From Limnephilus marmoratus (lineage: Eukaryota > Arthropoda > Insecta > Trichoptera > Limnephilidae): DNA of 64,000 bases. Position 1 is the stretch's first letter; every line of letters begins with the position of its first letter. Under the pieces are notes generated by a model. The model did no database searches. It worked only from the letters and a program-made list of their open reading frames with translations, and was not told where the DNA came from. The translations under genes and the position numbers were made by a program. Below are positions 21,637-33,516 of the stretch, one piece after another. The DNA lies in the NCBI GenBank assembly GCA_917880885.1, contig OU862920.1, positions 34,693,019 to 34,757,018 on the forward strand. The letters run 5' to 3'.

Positions 21637-22560
21637 GTCATGGAATCTTACATAATTACGTACGCATGAATACGTGTAGGTGCACATCGAAGTGGTATAC
21701 TGGCGTAATGAGGTGAAATAATTTCCCGTCGTGAGATTTTTCGTCGGCCTATACCGAGTATTTGCACCGCCACTGAGTCACTGAGATTAATCATCTCACC
21801 TCCGCCCGGAAATATATTTAGATCTCCGGGTTGGGCGGTCGGGCGGCCCACGCCGTGGAATGAATTCTCCTGCTCGGCGGAAAATACTCCGTGATTATGC
21901 GGAAATCTCGCGAGTGCCATGTCACCCACTTACCCTATATTTATTTCTCTGTAGTTTTCGTACGCCGAGCCATGGTCACAGAGTGGAAAATACTCGGAAT
22001 ATCGCCCTGGTACAAGACCACTATTCAGAATAGAAACGTTGCTTGACATGGCTTTATCCGTGTTTGATGACCAGGTACACTCCAACTTTCCTCCTCCCCG
22101 TTTCTTTTCCTTCCCCAGAACCTTCAACCTCACAATATACCACGATTGTGGATTTCATAGTCCTAATTGCTCCAAATGGTTGCGAGCATTTTGGACTCTA
22201 GTGCCATGTTCACATAAAAAGGACATTTAATTTTCATCGCAACGATTTATTTACCTGAGACATGGGATGTTCGAGTGCTCTACATTTTGATTTGCCCCAG
22301 GCGAGGGCTCTTAGGCGTCGCAAAGGGGAAACATGAGGATTCTCCGCAGTTTTGATATTCCTGCACCTGACTTGGGATTTAGGATAGCTCCGAGGCTTAA
22401 GGGATATTAAAGTGGGTGCTGCTAATGAAAATATGGGATATTTCCGAAGTTTGTGTTTTTCGAAGCGGAATGAGCATCGAATAATATTATACATCCCCAA
22501 ATCGTTAATATGTCTGAAGTAAGGGGCTTGCATACGGTACCCGGACAACTCAGAATGTAT
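21637..22560. other. More GC-balanced stretch with minus-strand open frames, unrecognised
   Basis: Two minus-strand frames of 93 codons (21648-21929) and 104 codons (22234-22548) lie here in DNA that is less AT-rich than its surroundings. The second contains LRRLRALAWGKSKCRALEHP and is followed downstream (minus strand) by CTCAG/GTAAAT, a possible splice donor at about 22257. No domain is recognisable. They may be exons of an unknown gene, conserved regulatory DNA, or relics. Confidence 0.2.
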
Positions 22561-23814
22561 TCAACTCAACACCTCCTTTGAAATATTAAAATTGATGAAA
22601 AATATATTCATAATAATGTTAGGTTATGGGCTATTTTTAATTTTTTTTCTTTTGTTCAGAGGTTTTAATGACTTTTCAAAGAGGTATTGAGTTTAGTTGA
22701 TTCTGAGTTGTCGTGGAACCTTTGCCTACTACGAGTACATTAAAATGATATTATACTTTCTGTCGTCAAATACGGCCATTAAGTTTATCATGGTTGAGAA
22801 AAGTTTTAAATATTATACACATAGACTAAATCTGAACGCTAATTTACTTCCATGTTTTTTCTACTAAACAAAAATTCTCCTTGATGAAGGTGTTGATTCG
22901 TCGGCTTTGTGTAGCGGAGCTATTAATTGACCGCTGTAGATGCCATTTACACATAATAAATTAAATAAAATAACAATATTGCCGGGCTTCACATACGCTC
23001 GTTTGGGGACACGCAGCTCACACCACTGAAATAAACAACAAACCCTGCAAAACAAAGCCATTCGACTAGCGTTGAACGCGCCTAATTGGATCAGGGTTTC
23101 CAATCTCCAAAAGACGCAACCATTCCTCTGATAATAATAATAAATAATAAGGCTAATTGTTTCACAATCTAAAAAATTTTACGCCGTGTTAGCCGAGCAT
23201 GAAACCATAAACTAACTCCTTGCTATATAATATAGTGAGATTAAAATTTTTAAATTCAAAAAGACTAAAATAAACCTCCGCAAGGAGTGAAATCCTGTCC
23301 CAAATTGCAGAATAATTAATTAAGTTTTATTTTCTTATAAACCACTTCCATGTAAAGTATCTTTGGATAATCCACTTCGTCATTACGTTTATTCAGAAAA
23401 CTCGTGTTTAGGCACTCTGAACACAAATAACATACAAATCCAAATATCGGTGGATAGCAGTTGCGAGATGTGAAATCTGTTATTTATTTCACTAGTTACA
23501 ACTGAATTTTGGAGTACGGTTTATTTTTTAAACCTTTTTTACGCCTATATCCTTGGAAGTTTCTACACTGAAGTATATAATTTTTTTTTTACATTTTTAA
23601 ACCTATGCTCACCTTCAGTGCATCACGCTTTTAGATTTTGTAATATGTGATCTTAGATCAATATTTTATACGGTTATAGTATATATCTATTAATGCAAAT
23701 AAATACATTTAAAAAATTAAAATAGTTTTTTTTTTGTGTACTAATTTGTGTAAAAACCAAAACAACGACCATCACAATGAAGCTTTTTATTTGGTTTACA
23801 AATTTAAACCGCAA
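22561..23814. other. AT-rich intergenic stretch
   Basis: Apart from the LINE scrap at 23028-23112 nothing is recognised. Short frames such as the 79-codon minus-strand one at 22864-23103 overlap that scrap antisense. Confidence 0.3.
23028..23112 (+). pseudogene. LINE reverse transcriptase C-terminal scrap
   Basis: One frame reads TLQNKAIRLALNAPNWIR followed by VSNLQKTQPFL, the familiar LQNKAIR..AL.AP motif after the reverse transcriptase domain of Jockey-type LINEs. About 85 bp are readable; a stop lies just before. Confidence 0.6.
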
Positions 23815-24090
23815 AATAGTTACGCCATCTCACCGCAGGGGAAAGCAGAGAGGACAGACCGCCACACGACTCTGTCGCTTCATTCACATCAATACATATT
23901 CTTTTTCATACTCTTTCATTATTCTAACTCTTGATATGGTCCTACACGAGTATTTTGTTACTATCCTACATGAGTATTTTGTATTTTATCGGGCCACGTT
24001 GTGCTCGGGCGTCCCCGACTTCTTCCGCCATTCACTTCCGCGTCATATAATATTCTCCTTAAAATCCTTTCTTTGTGCAGTCGATTTACA
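23815..24090 (+). repeat. Dispersed repeat related to 6365-6620
   Basis: It shares CCGCAGGGGAAAGCAGAGAG, GACCGCCAC and CGGGCGTCCCCGACTTCTTC with the earlier copy. It contains an internal 26-bp tandem duplication around TACATGAGTATTTTGT at 23940-23980. Confidence 0.55.
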
Positions 24091-24129
24091 TGCGCAAACC
24101 ATCCAAGAATACCTTTCTTAACCTATACA

Positions 24130-25470
24130 ATTCGCTTACTAGCCTAACCTATCCTGATCTCCATATTTAATTTATATTTTAACACGACCATAAATAATAA
24201 ATATGGATAAAAATTTTATGTCACACTATTTCCAAAATGTGATTTTCTCGTGACATTATGTGATACATTATTATTTATGTTCTTTACTTTCTTTCTTTCT
24301 ATACATTTTTGCACGGAATTTTAATAGTTTTAAATTACTCGCACATTGTAAACTGTAGACCACTGGGAGGAAGTGGGTATTTCGGGCAGCCAGTTGGTGT
24401 GTGGATCGCAAATCGCAATAATATTGGCCGACAGTGTTTATGTCTTTTCAGCCAAATCTCCAAATTACCAAAAAAATAACACCCATCTATTAGTCTTCGT
24501 CTTGGGAATAGGCACATGTGGAATGCTCTCTTCATATTATTTACATTATGAAATTATCGCATTCTGGTTTTCGAAAAATAATACATAATTCATATTATGA
24601 ATAATGGTACTCAAATAAATCACTTTAATATTATGTGAAGCGAATGCGGAATAATGATCGGTTTATCGTTTTGTAGTGTGTTTAAATTTCTGGGTGAAGT
24701 CACGAAAGAAAACGTATGTCGACAATGCACTTACGACATTTTGGCTCGTAGAACCTATCCAGCCAATAAAAATGCTTAAGTAATCTGGTAAAGAAAGAAT
24801 TACAATAACTTGAAGCGATTTCACTTCACCCAAAGTAATGGAAATTTTCCTTTCTTCGGATACACTAAACACGCCTAAAACTTATTTGTATTGGTTTCAG
24901 CGATCTTATTATGGTCGTTTTAAAATTATCCTGTTTCCAAGTTAGAATTAAAGACTTATCCCCTTAAATAAATTAAATGTTTTTCATCAATTGAGTAAAT
25001 TTTTTTATGCACGTTTTTCGGTATTAATATTTAAATATTTAGTTCCGGTAGATCTTGAAATGTAAAGGCACGTGAACCACATCTGGGAAGTCCCGTGATT
25101 TATTTGATCAATTTCCGATGTTTTCATAAATGACAGTACCTAATTATTAAAGTGGAATATTATTTATCGTTCGGAATAAAAAAATATATCGTTTGTTTAA
25201 AAAACAATAATTTTTAATAAACTTAATAAATGAAAACATCAGAAATTGGAAAAAATCACGTAGGTACTTACTTAGATATCACTGGTCTACCGAAATTTTA
25301 TTTCTCTTTTTAACAGTTTTCCAGAAAAACAAATGATAAGTTAAAGCAATAAGAACGAAAAGATAAGATTTTTGTATACGGAAGCTAACCACAACCACCT
25401 CGCTTATAATAATTATTTAAGGATATTTACAGTCACACATTTTTTTTAAAGAAAGACAAATAATCCCGAG
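24130..25470. other. AT-rich intergenic stretch
   Basis: No gene found. Around 24675-24870 the phrase GGGTGAAGTCAC and its inverse CACTTCACCC face each other across about 150 bp and may be the ends of a worn MITE. Confidence 0.3.
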
Positions 25471-25474
25471 TTAC

Positions 25475-25645
25475 TAATAACCCAACAATATTTTAAAATC
25501 TCCTACTACCACCATACTAAGCGGAAAATGTTGCTCGTATCGTGATGCAGGACTTAGCCAGCCGAGGAATCGAATACGCGATGCCTGGATGGGTCCAAAC
25601 ACGATGCCAACTCAGCCACTGACCGGTCATTTCTATTATTCTCAT
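25475..25645 (-). repeat. tRNA-derived SINE copy
   Basis: The minus strand reads GGTCAGTGGCTGAGTTGGCA (A box) and GTATTCGATTCCTCGG (B box), then a body ending TGGTAGTAGGAGATTTT. A second copy of the same SINE is at 53668-53825 in a Prm intron. The tRNA-like head followed by an unrelated body and A-rich end is the normal SINE layout. Confidence 0.7.
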
Positions 25646-25845
25646 ATTCTAAAAGATTGATTATGAAAAATATATATTTTAATATTACGTTAAAATTCCT
25701 GCCCGCTCCATAAACAATAACCATTAATTTCAATAGCACTATCAAATTATTAGAACGTAAACACCGCTCTCATTTCCACGATAGTTTTAACGTACGATTT
25801 CAGGAATGCTGCTGCGAATAAATGTTTAAAACAATAAATACAAAG

Positions 25846-26330
25846 TTATGGCTAGAGAGAAAAGGCTAGTTGTTCTAGAGGATTCCCTGTGGAGTCTTCC
25901 CGCTGGGGGAGTTTGTCGCCGAGTGGGAAGCGCAGAGAGAAGACTCCGACAAATAGATAAACCTAATTGGCAAGGAGCCACATACTTCCTGGGTATGGTG
26001 GGGCGCGTCTCGGGCTTCTTGACATCGCTAGCTGAAAGTGAATTTCATTTGATATTTGCTGCGGTTCATGGGGTCGAGTAATTTGCATTACACTGCCACC
26101 TGTGAGTTGCTGCTCCCGAGTATTGACATTGATTCCTGCTTAGCTGGAGTTTCATTGGCATTGCATTGAAGAAGAAATTAGCCGTCAAATAGTAGGAATT
26201 GAGTGACTGACGGGTATCGGGTATAGCGACATTGCAACTACACTTGCCAAGCTATCATTCGATATTTTCCTTTACCAGCAGTTGATTTTTGCAATGATTT
26301 TTTTTAAACTCTCTATTATTTTCCCCAAAT
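25846..26330. other. GC-balanced stretch, function unknown
   Basis: From 25848 to about 26220 the composition is more balanced than the surroundings and a 77-codon + strand frame is open (25848-26081). No domain is recognisable and flanking splice sites are not convincing. A regulatory element is as likely as an exon. Confidence 0.2.
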
Positions 26331-26625
26331 CTTACATACTTACTTACATTCGATGGTACATGCATTTTTTTGACATATATATATAAACATATATTAATAT
26401 ATGTGTAACCCTAATACGAAAGCAAGCAATGTCAAACCACTTATGCGTTGCCTGTGTGTGGGGGTATATAACCAAAAATGTACATGTAGTTGTATTTCTC
26501 AATATTTGTAAATTTTGCAGCCATTGAGAAACATAAAATTGAACAAATATAAAATTATCTCGGTGATGGTGAACAAACATACCTTTAGCTAAAACCAAGT
26601 CGAGCCGTGTTTTTCTTTACATTAG

Positions 26626-26905
26626 TTCCACACAGATGTTCCTGAGGAAAATCATTCCCCTCGAAGGAGAGGAAGTTCTGGGATGGAAAAATGTGTGAGG
26701 GGTGACTAGGAGTGCAGGAGTAACGGACGTAGACATGAATCCATCCCTCCCACTGCAGTGCTAGGCGATGTCCCGAGAGAGACCTGCTTAAGAGGTCAAT
26801 AGGTCTATCTCAACGCTTAAACAATCTCTCCCGATCCGGCCTATCACACAGAGATTCCCTTGCCCATACGGTGTGCAGGTACCCATGCCCGTCTCAAATT
26901 ATTTT
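26626..26905 (+). repeat. Dispersed repeat family D copy, internally shortened
   Basis: It begins TTCCACACAGATGTTCCTGA and ends near GTACCCATGCCCGTCTC; it carries GAATCCATCCCTCCCACTGC. The segment with the IGHPKWFATF reading text has been lost. Confidence 0.65.
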
Positions 26906-27199
26906 TTTAAAAACTTCTGAAAGTTAAAAGTTAAGGGAAGGTACGATTTGGAGGCTGATTTTATTCACAAAGGTGAGTGGTTATCTACATAGCCACGAGC
27001 AATACCTTTTTGATTAATTATCTAGGTACAGGACAACATAAATAACAAATATGGATGAATTGTATAGCGCCGTTTTTGTGAAAAATCATCTCAAGGGCAC
27101 TGTACAAATTTATAGCATATTTCTAAAATCTTACTTCCCACGTAAATCACAAACTATAGTATGAAAACATTAGAATTTTTACTGAGAATCATTAAAAAC

Positions 27200-27545
27200 C
27201 TTAATTTATTTTCAGTCACGAAAATTTTATTGGTGTCATTGGTTCGTAGCCAATTAGAATATAATTCTATCATTTAATCACCTCACCATAAAATTAATAT
27301 TTAAATTTTCTACGATTTATTAATTTTATATTAAGTATCCCCTTACAAAAATTAACTACACCTTTTTTTATTAAATACCTTGAAAATACGCACAGTTGAT
27401 AAAATCGGCGAAGCGACCTATGCTTCCTTTTTTTTAAATTGTAAATTACAGGCGTAAGGATATCAATCTCACCATTCACAAACAAATTACCTCGCCAGAG
27501 TTAACTACGTTTAGACAGTTTAGAAAACAAATACATAAACGATAT
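27200..27545 (+). pseudogene. LINE reverse transcriptase fragment
   Basis: The text SVTKILLVSLVRSQLEYNSII (around 27213-27275) is the common LVRSQLEY..I motif just after the LINE reverse transcriptase domain; further on, a frame reads VNYRRKDINLTIHKQI and ELTTFRQFRKQIHKRY. Frames are broken by many stops. Confidence 0.55.
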
Positions 27546-27699
27546 CGTATTTGGTAATGTTTATAACACACCTAAACATTTTTTTATGTTAACGTATTAT
27601 TTTTGGTAATTTCAGTTTTTTTTCTTTTAATTTTATCCAATTTAAACCACTGTAATGTAAGAAATTATTTTTTATTACCAACACCTATGTAAAAAAAAA

Positions 27700-27775
27700 A
27701 TCAAATATTATTGCACTCTCCTCCCCACACACTGGAATAAACATTTATTATTATAATTATTATTATATACCCAAT
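27700..27775 (+). repeat. LINE 3' tail fragment
   Basis: It reads TTGCACTCTCCTCCCCACAC, then ACTGGAATAAACATTTATT and (ATT)n, the same tail as at 16395 and, reversed, 34140. Confidence 0.65.
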
Positions 27776-27858
27776 ATAAAAGCCCCATGGGAGTATAAAA
27801 AAGTAAATAAATAAATAAAAAAAATTAAATACCTCCTTCTAGTGTGTGAACCTCGTTA

Positions 27859-29738
27859 CAGTGGCGGACTAAGCCCGTCAGAGGCCCGGGGCGGCAAAGC
27901 TGAATGAGGCCCCCCCCCTAGTAAAAGTTGATGTAATTTTACAAGATTTCTATTCAGTTCACACGGGCCTCTGGCCCTGGGGTCCTCCAAGCACCTCCAT
28001 GTTCCCTTGATCCAAACCTAAACAAGGCTTTAAGATACTAGGGCACTGTAAATTTTTTTTTTTTTTCCTTTTTAAAAGATGCATCTGTTGATAATGTTAT
28101 CATAAACCTTTTTACGGAAATTAGAAAAATTAACGGAGATACACCATTTTAAATTAAACCGTTTAAACAGTGTGTATGTTGAATTATCCTTCAGCAAAAC
28201 TTTGAACGCGTTTTTCTCAAAACTACGTTTTTCAACATGGTTGACAACATATTAGAAAAACTACATTTTCTAGATTTAAAAATCATGTATACCAGTATTA
28301 CGTATTGAAGGAATCGCCCCCTTTACCACAGTAAAATTATCCAGCCTCCCCCCCCCCCCCCTAAAAATTTATTTATATGAAAAAAATTTGTGGTTCTTTA
28401 AAACTTTGAAATTTTGTAAATTGTAATTTTTGACTCTTCCTACTGCCCTAGGGTAAAGGGGCCCGGGACGAGCATTGCCTAGGGGCCCCGACATGTTTAA
28501 GTCGGCCCCGGCAGGGCCCGATTGTCCATAAGGCAGTGTAGGCCATTGCCTTTGAAAATCAAGTAACATAGCCAGTGCCGTGTTGTCCATAAGACGTGTA
28601 GGCAACTGCCTAGGTGCCCCGCATCCAGTAGGAGCCCCTAGGGGTAAGGGGCCCTGGAAACGTGCACTGCCTAGGGGCCCCGACATGTTTAAGCCCGCCC
28701 TGGCAGGGCCGTATTGTGCACAAATCAGTGTAGGCTACTGCCTAGGGGCCACACATCGGCTAGGAGCCCCTATGATAAAGGGCCCCGAGACGTGCATTGC
28801 CTAGGGGCCCCAAATTGTTTAAGGCCCTGCCAGGCAGTGTAGGCCACTATCTTCGAAAATCCAGTCACTATAGTCATGTACGTATTATCGATAGGCAGTT
28901 GCCTACACGTCTTATGCCCCACATCGGGTAGGGGCCCCTAGTGTAAAGGGGTCCCAACAAGTTTAAGCCGGTCCTAGCAGGCCCTTTTGTCCATAAGGCA
29001 GTATAGGGCCTCTGCCTTTGAAAGCCTTGGGGCCCCGCATCGGGTAGAGGTCCCTAGGGTAAAGAGGCCCCAAGACGTGCTTTGCCTAGGGGCCCTGTCC
29101 ACAAAGCAGTGTCCACAAAGCAGTGGCCACTGCCTAGGGGCCACGCATCGGCTAGGGGCCCCTATGGTAAAGGGGCCCCGATATGTTTACTCCGGCTTTG
29201 ACTATGACATCACGTAGGGATTGTTTTATAAAGGGCCCCCCTTCTATTTATTTTTATTTTCATGAACGATGAAAATTTACCATAAAAAAAATAAATAAAA
29301 TTCACTGGTCCGCCATTTTTATCTTTGTTTTAGATATTGAAATTAACATGGTGCCGTAGACACTGGATTTTCAAACAGTTTAAGAATTGGTGAATGTAAA
29401 TCGGATGTTTAGTTTGTTTAATACGTTGTCAACCAGATTGAAAAACGTGTTAAAAAGTTTCGAGAAATACCCATTCAAAGTTTTTCTGAAGGATAATTCA
29501 AAACTGTTTCAAACGGTTTCACATAAAATGTTGTATCTCCGTCAATTTTTCGAATTTCTTTTAAAAAAATGGTGAGAGCATTCTCAACAAGTGCATCTTT
29601 CAAAAATGGAAAAAATTCTAATTTTTTTTTACAGTGTTCTGGTGCCTTAGGCTTATTTAGGATTTGATCAAGGGAACATGGAGGCGTTTGGGGGCCCGGG
29701 GCGGGCCGCCCCCCCCCCCCCCCCTTAGTCCGCCACTG
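27859..29738. mobile_element. 1.88-kb hAT-type fold-back element with GC-rich tandem core
   Basis: Termini CAGTGGCGGACTAAG (27859) and its exact inverse (ending 29738) are flanked by a perfect 8-bp duplication CCTCGTTA (27851-27858 and 29739-29746). CAG..CTG ends with 8-bp duplications are the signature of the hAT superfamily. Inside, arms of about 400 bp (roughly 27915-28290 and 29330-29700) are inverted copies with moderate divergence. Between them lies a GC-rich array (about 28440-29190) of units near 130 bp rich in GGGGCCCC, TAAAGGGGCCC and CATAAGGCAGTGTAGGC. There is no transposase frame; it must have been moved in trans. Confidence 0.85.
28440..29190. repeat. GC-rich tandem array inside the fold-back element
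   Basis: Imperfect units repeat the order TGCCTAGGGGCC, CATCGGGTAGG(A/G)GCCCCTA, GGTAAAGGGGCCC, GACGTGCATTGCCTAGGGGC, GACATGTTTAAGCC and GTCCATAAGGCAGTGTAGGC. Some units are truncated or locally inverted. Apparent proteins across it (e.g. 28580-28804) are products of the repetition. Confidence 0.75.
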
Positions 29739-29746
29739 CCTCGTTA

Positions 29747-31015
29747 TTATGTAAAACGATTCACACCACTTTTATAATTGTGATTTACACCGTAGCTGAA
29801 AACCATCAACTTAGCTCAAAACAGAACCGTCAATATAATTGCATACACTATTGGGAATTATTATTGTTAGTCCGAAAAGCGGATGTTAAAGCGTTGTATT
29901 GGGAAATACATGGATATTTAGATATTTACCTTTATAAAGAGTAGCTAAAAATAATAATTCTGAATAATAAACTTTTACAAAATAATGTTGGGGCCCCCTC
30001 AGAACATCAGGGATATTATTATGTGGAGGAAGTTGGCAGCTGCTGCAGTTGCTTCTATATTATTCGAATCGTTAAATAATTATGTTAACGTCAATCATTA
30101 ACAGTAATGCAAGTGTCCAGTCACGAGATTTAACGTTTAATTCGGAAGAAGATAGGAGCTTTCTCGATGAGCATGTTTGTATAAGCCCTCTACCAATAAC
30201 GTCATTTGAAAAAAAGATGGAAGCAAAGCTGTAAATAATTCATAATCACCATTTAAAAAATAAATATTTTTAAATATATCCAGTATTTTCCACGCCTTGC
30301 CATATACCATAAGCAGGGTATTTCCTCTGGTTTAGAAAAGTTGAATGTTTGTGTGTTAATTATGAATAAAATGAGAAAAATGGTTTATGGTTATTTTTGC
30401 AAAGATTACTGAGAAGAAAGTGTGGAATCTGGTAAAACAGGTTTAACGCCATTTTCTCATAATTGAACCACTGGAGTATCAGGGAAAAACTCCTATTATT
30501 TTATTATGGAAGAAATATCCCTTGGGTTCATATTTGAGTAGCTTAGGGTCCCCGTTTTTTTCATTTTTAATCATCCTGTTTTGAACCGTTCAGCGCAATC
30601 TCATTAAAAAAGTAATCAAAACCCAGACATTAAAGGTCCATAAATACCGCGCATATTCACGCTAATGATTACGATGATATCTAATAATTATTACGAAATA
30701 AAATTAATGTGCAACGTCCTATGAAAGGACGGTTCGGTTGCCAAAATGTTGAGGCCTAATTACCATGTTATGGCCGGGAGAAGGTGGTAGACAAAATAAT
30801 CTGCTAAACTAAAGCATGTCCCATTATGATTAATTATGTTTTATTGTTTCCTAAATTGTGAATGAGTTCAAACTCTAACCAAGCCGAACGTTATATTCAG
30901 AAAACTCTCTGAAATCTGTTTTATTTCAATCTTTTCCAAAATAAGAATTTTATATTTTATTTTAGTTGGCACGTTTAATTGAGTAAAATATTCAGGTACG
31001 TGTATTTTTTCAATA
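29747..31015. other. AT-rich intergenic stretch
   Basis: No gene or recognised element. Confidence 0.3.
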
Positions 31016-31019
31016 AAAA

Positions 31020-31160
31020 AAATCGAGTGCAGTTCACATGCGCTAGAAGTGAAATCTTAACCCACACAATCTTAACCAATAGGGGCCTTGACAAGGCTCA
31101 TAATCAAAGCGGCCAATACGCGCACTTGAATCGTTGTACACAGTACCTCGGTTAGGTAAA
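31020..31160 (+). repeat. MITE family B copy, partial
   Basis: It carries CTAGAAGTGAAATCTTAACC, CAATAGGGGCCTTGACAAG and CATAATCAAAGCGGCCAAT; the right half is missing. Confidence 0.6.
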
Positions 31161-31329
31161 TAGTTAAATTAATTGTTTCTAATATTCAAAAATAATGCCA
31201 AACGTTAAAAAAATCAACGGAGAACCCTACAGAATGTAAAACTTTCGATGCTTTTTACGACGATTATGTTTTGTCTTCCGGCGGATTTATAACGTTGTTT
31301 TATCTGTATAAAAGACTGCTTGACAAAGC

Positions 31330-31483
31330 ACGACGTAGGTAAATAAGGTTTCATTCTATCCCATTCTCTTGTAGACTAAATCCTATAGATGTATGTGTGT
31401 GTTTCTTTTAAGTGTCGCTCTTTTCCGTTTCATTTAATTTCAAATCACAACGGTGCTAAAGAAGTTTTCACTTCAAAAAGTTT
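31330..31483 (+). repeat. MITE family A copy, right half
   Basis: It reads CCCATTCTCTTGTAGACTAA, GTATGTGTGTGTTTC and ends CACAACGGTGCTAAAGAAG, TTTTCACTTC. Confidence 0.65.
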
Positions 31484-32154
31484 CCACATTTAGGTTTTTA
31501 CAAATAAGATTTTAATATGCTTTTCGATTTGCTTGTGGTCAGAAGTGGAATTATTATTTCAGTGATTTATCAACAGTAGATGCCAATTGTTGATAAATAT
31601 ATTGTATTTGCTGTAGTCGAAGTGTAGCACAGGGTCAGAAAAATATTTGGTTTGGTTGGATTAGTATATCTAAAAATAAGATACTCATACGCTACCTAAT
31701 CCCGGAATCAAAAAGGCATTCGATCGCATGATTTCTATCTTTTTCTTCAACTGAAACAGTATTTGGCCGGAAAATATTTGGAAACCTACGAGGACACGGA
31801 GGAAGAGGTGAGAACATTTTTGGCGGCAGAGCTTTAAGACAAGGGAATCAGAAACCTTGTGCCACGGCTCACCAAGTGTATCGATCGTAACAGAGACAAT
31901 GTCGAAAAATGGAAGGGGAGTGTTCTTAAAATGACACATTCTTTTTCCTGGCTTTTAAATAAAAAAGGTCTTTAATTCTTGGACAATCTTCATATCTACC
32001 TGTATTTTTTTATGAGAATACCGCACAAGGATGCTATTGAAACAAAACTGAACAGAGATACACGCTCTTTCTTTCTATTCATCTTTAGTATTTGTTTTTA
32101 AGTTTTTTTATAACTTAATAATATGATTATTGATTTTATAAAAAAAAATGCAGT
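31484..32154. other. Unassigned intergenic stretch
   Basis: No gene recognised. A short hairpin TTTATCAACAG/TTGTTGATAAA lies at about 31566-31600. Confidence 0.3.
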
Positions 32155-32415
32155 TTACAGTTTAGTAAAAGCGAAACTTTACCAAAACAACCTCAACCAA
32201 TACTTGAAAAGTGAGGGCATAATCAAAGCTACCAATGAGCGCAGACCAGTGTTATATCCGTTTCATAACTCAACCAAGTGCCTTTAAAAGTGAAGTCAAA
32301 ATAGATGCGGTCAATTCAGCGGAGTTGGTGCGTCGTAGGTGCAGTAATCGTTATTTCCATTTCATCCGAAATCCAAATCATAGCGGGGCTATAGAAGTTT
32401 CCCTTCAAAAAGTAT
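32155..32415 (+). repeat. MITE family B copy, near complete
   Basis: It begins AAGCGAAACTTTACCAAAAC and ends CATAGCGGGGCTATAGAAG, TTTCCCTTC. Internal CCAAT-type phrases (ACCAATGAGCGCAGACCAG) are conserved with the copies at 4498 and 35109. Confidence 0.7.
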
Positions 32416-32959
32416 AGTTTATTTATCTACAAGTTCTGTTATGTAATTATTATTATTGTGAACAGCTGCTTCGCCTTTCCAATGTGTTGTTCAACGATTG
32501 TTAATTATTTATCAGACTAGCGGACGGTTTGATAATACCTACGGACGGCGGTAAAGCTGTTACACTTAATAATAACTACAAAGCAAAACTTTTTTTTAAA
32601 TAAACTTTTTTTAATTATTTAAATTAATATTATTAAAAACATAAAATTAAAATGTTCACAGATGCAATAAATGCAAATATTATAAAAAGGTACTTAATAA
32701 ATCAATGCTTACATTATTTGAACACCATGTACAATGTGGCCCTAGAACTCTTTTTAGTGGCCCTAGAACGAGTGAATAGTGAGACATTTTTTTTCCTATA
32801 TACAATATGTAAACTAATAAATAAATAAATAAAATACGTAAGTATATAAAACCCAACCGTCTGGAGAGAGTGGGAATATGGTAATCCCAATTGAGGTATG
32901 TTGTGGGGATGACGGAAGTGGGGAGATGAAGATGGCGGGGATATACCTAGCCATTCAAA
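32416..32959. other. AT-rich intergenic stretch
   Basis: No gene recognised. Confidence 0.3.
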
Positions 32960-33210
32960 CATGGTCAATTTTCGTTATTTGTTTTTGGGGTGTTATGCCG
33001 TGTTGCGCTACCTCCTCCTTTAGTCAACGTTTCAACCAGTTTACATTACATTTACAGACGTGTAAATTTTACACATCTGCCCTGATGATGGGCACTGTAA
33101 CGCTGTCCGAAACGTTGGCTAAAGGAGGTGGTAGCGCAACACGGCATAACACCCCAAAAACAAATAATGAAAATACTTTTGGCCGTAAAAACCTAAAATC
33201 ACGGATAAAT
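32960..33210 (+). repeat. Penelope-like terminal fragment with inverted ends and a hammerhead-like core
   Basis: Left text at 32962-33030 and right text at 33109-33175 are inverted copies (shared GGTAGCGCAACACGGCATAA and CACCCCAAAAACAAATAA). Between them lie a short palindrome GTGTAAATTTTACAC and the string CTGATGA (33082), a 5-bp stem GGGCA/TGTCC, then GAAAC (33109). CTGATGA-stem-GAAA is the conserved core of hammerhead ribozymes, which are known to occur at the ends of Penelope-like elements. A proper stem III and cleavage site were not identified. Confidence 0.55.
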
Positions 33211-33327
33211 AAATATCAAGCAGCGCGTTTCAATTCGGAACGGTGGTCTTTCATCAGGGCGATACTGAGAGTATCTTTCACCGTGCGTAGCTTTCAATCC
33301 TAATAATAAACTAATGAATAAAATAAC

Positions 33328-33516
33328 CTTCAGAAAACTAAAGTAGACAAGAGTGAGAAGCCGACGAAGCACCGCACAAAGAGAAGACCGATTAGTCTAT
33401 CTCATCCACTCGCAGGCTAAATCCTATGATGTTCGTATTTTTCTCTTTTTAGTGGCGCTTTTTCGTTGGATCGAGTTTTAAATCACAACGGTGCTAAAGA
33501 AGTTTTCACATCAATA
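33328..33516 (+). repeat. MITE family A copy
   Basis: It begins AACCTTCAGAAAACTAAAGT and ends CACAACGGTGCTAAAGAAG, TTTTCACATC. Confidence 0.65.

Noticed and set aside
28369..29217. Gly/Pro-rich frames in the GC-rich array
   Set aside because: Produced by tandem repetition inside a non-coding transposon.
33000..33303. 141-codon + strand frame (32878-33303)
   Set aside because: It runs through an inverted-repeat Penelope-like fragment; the peptide mirrors itself from the two arms.
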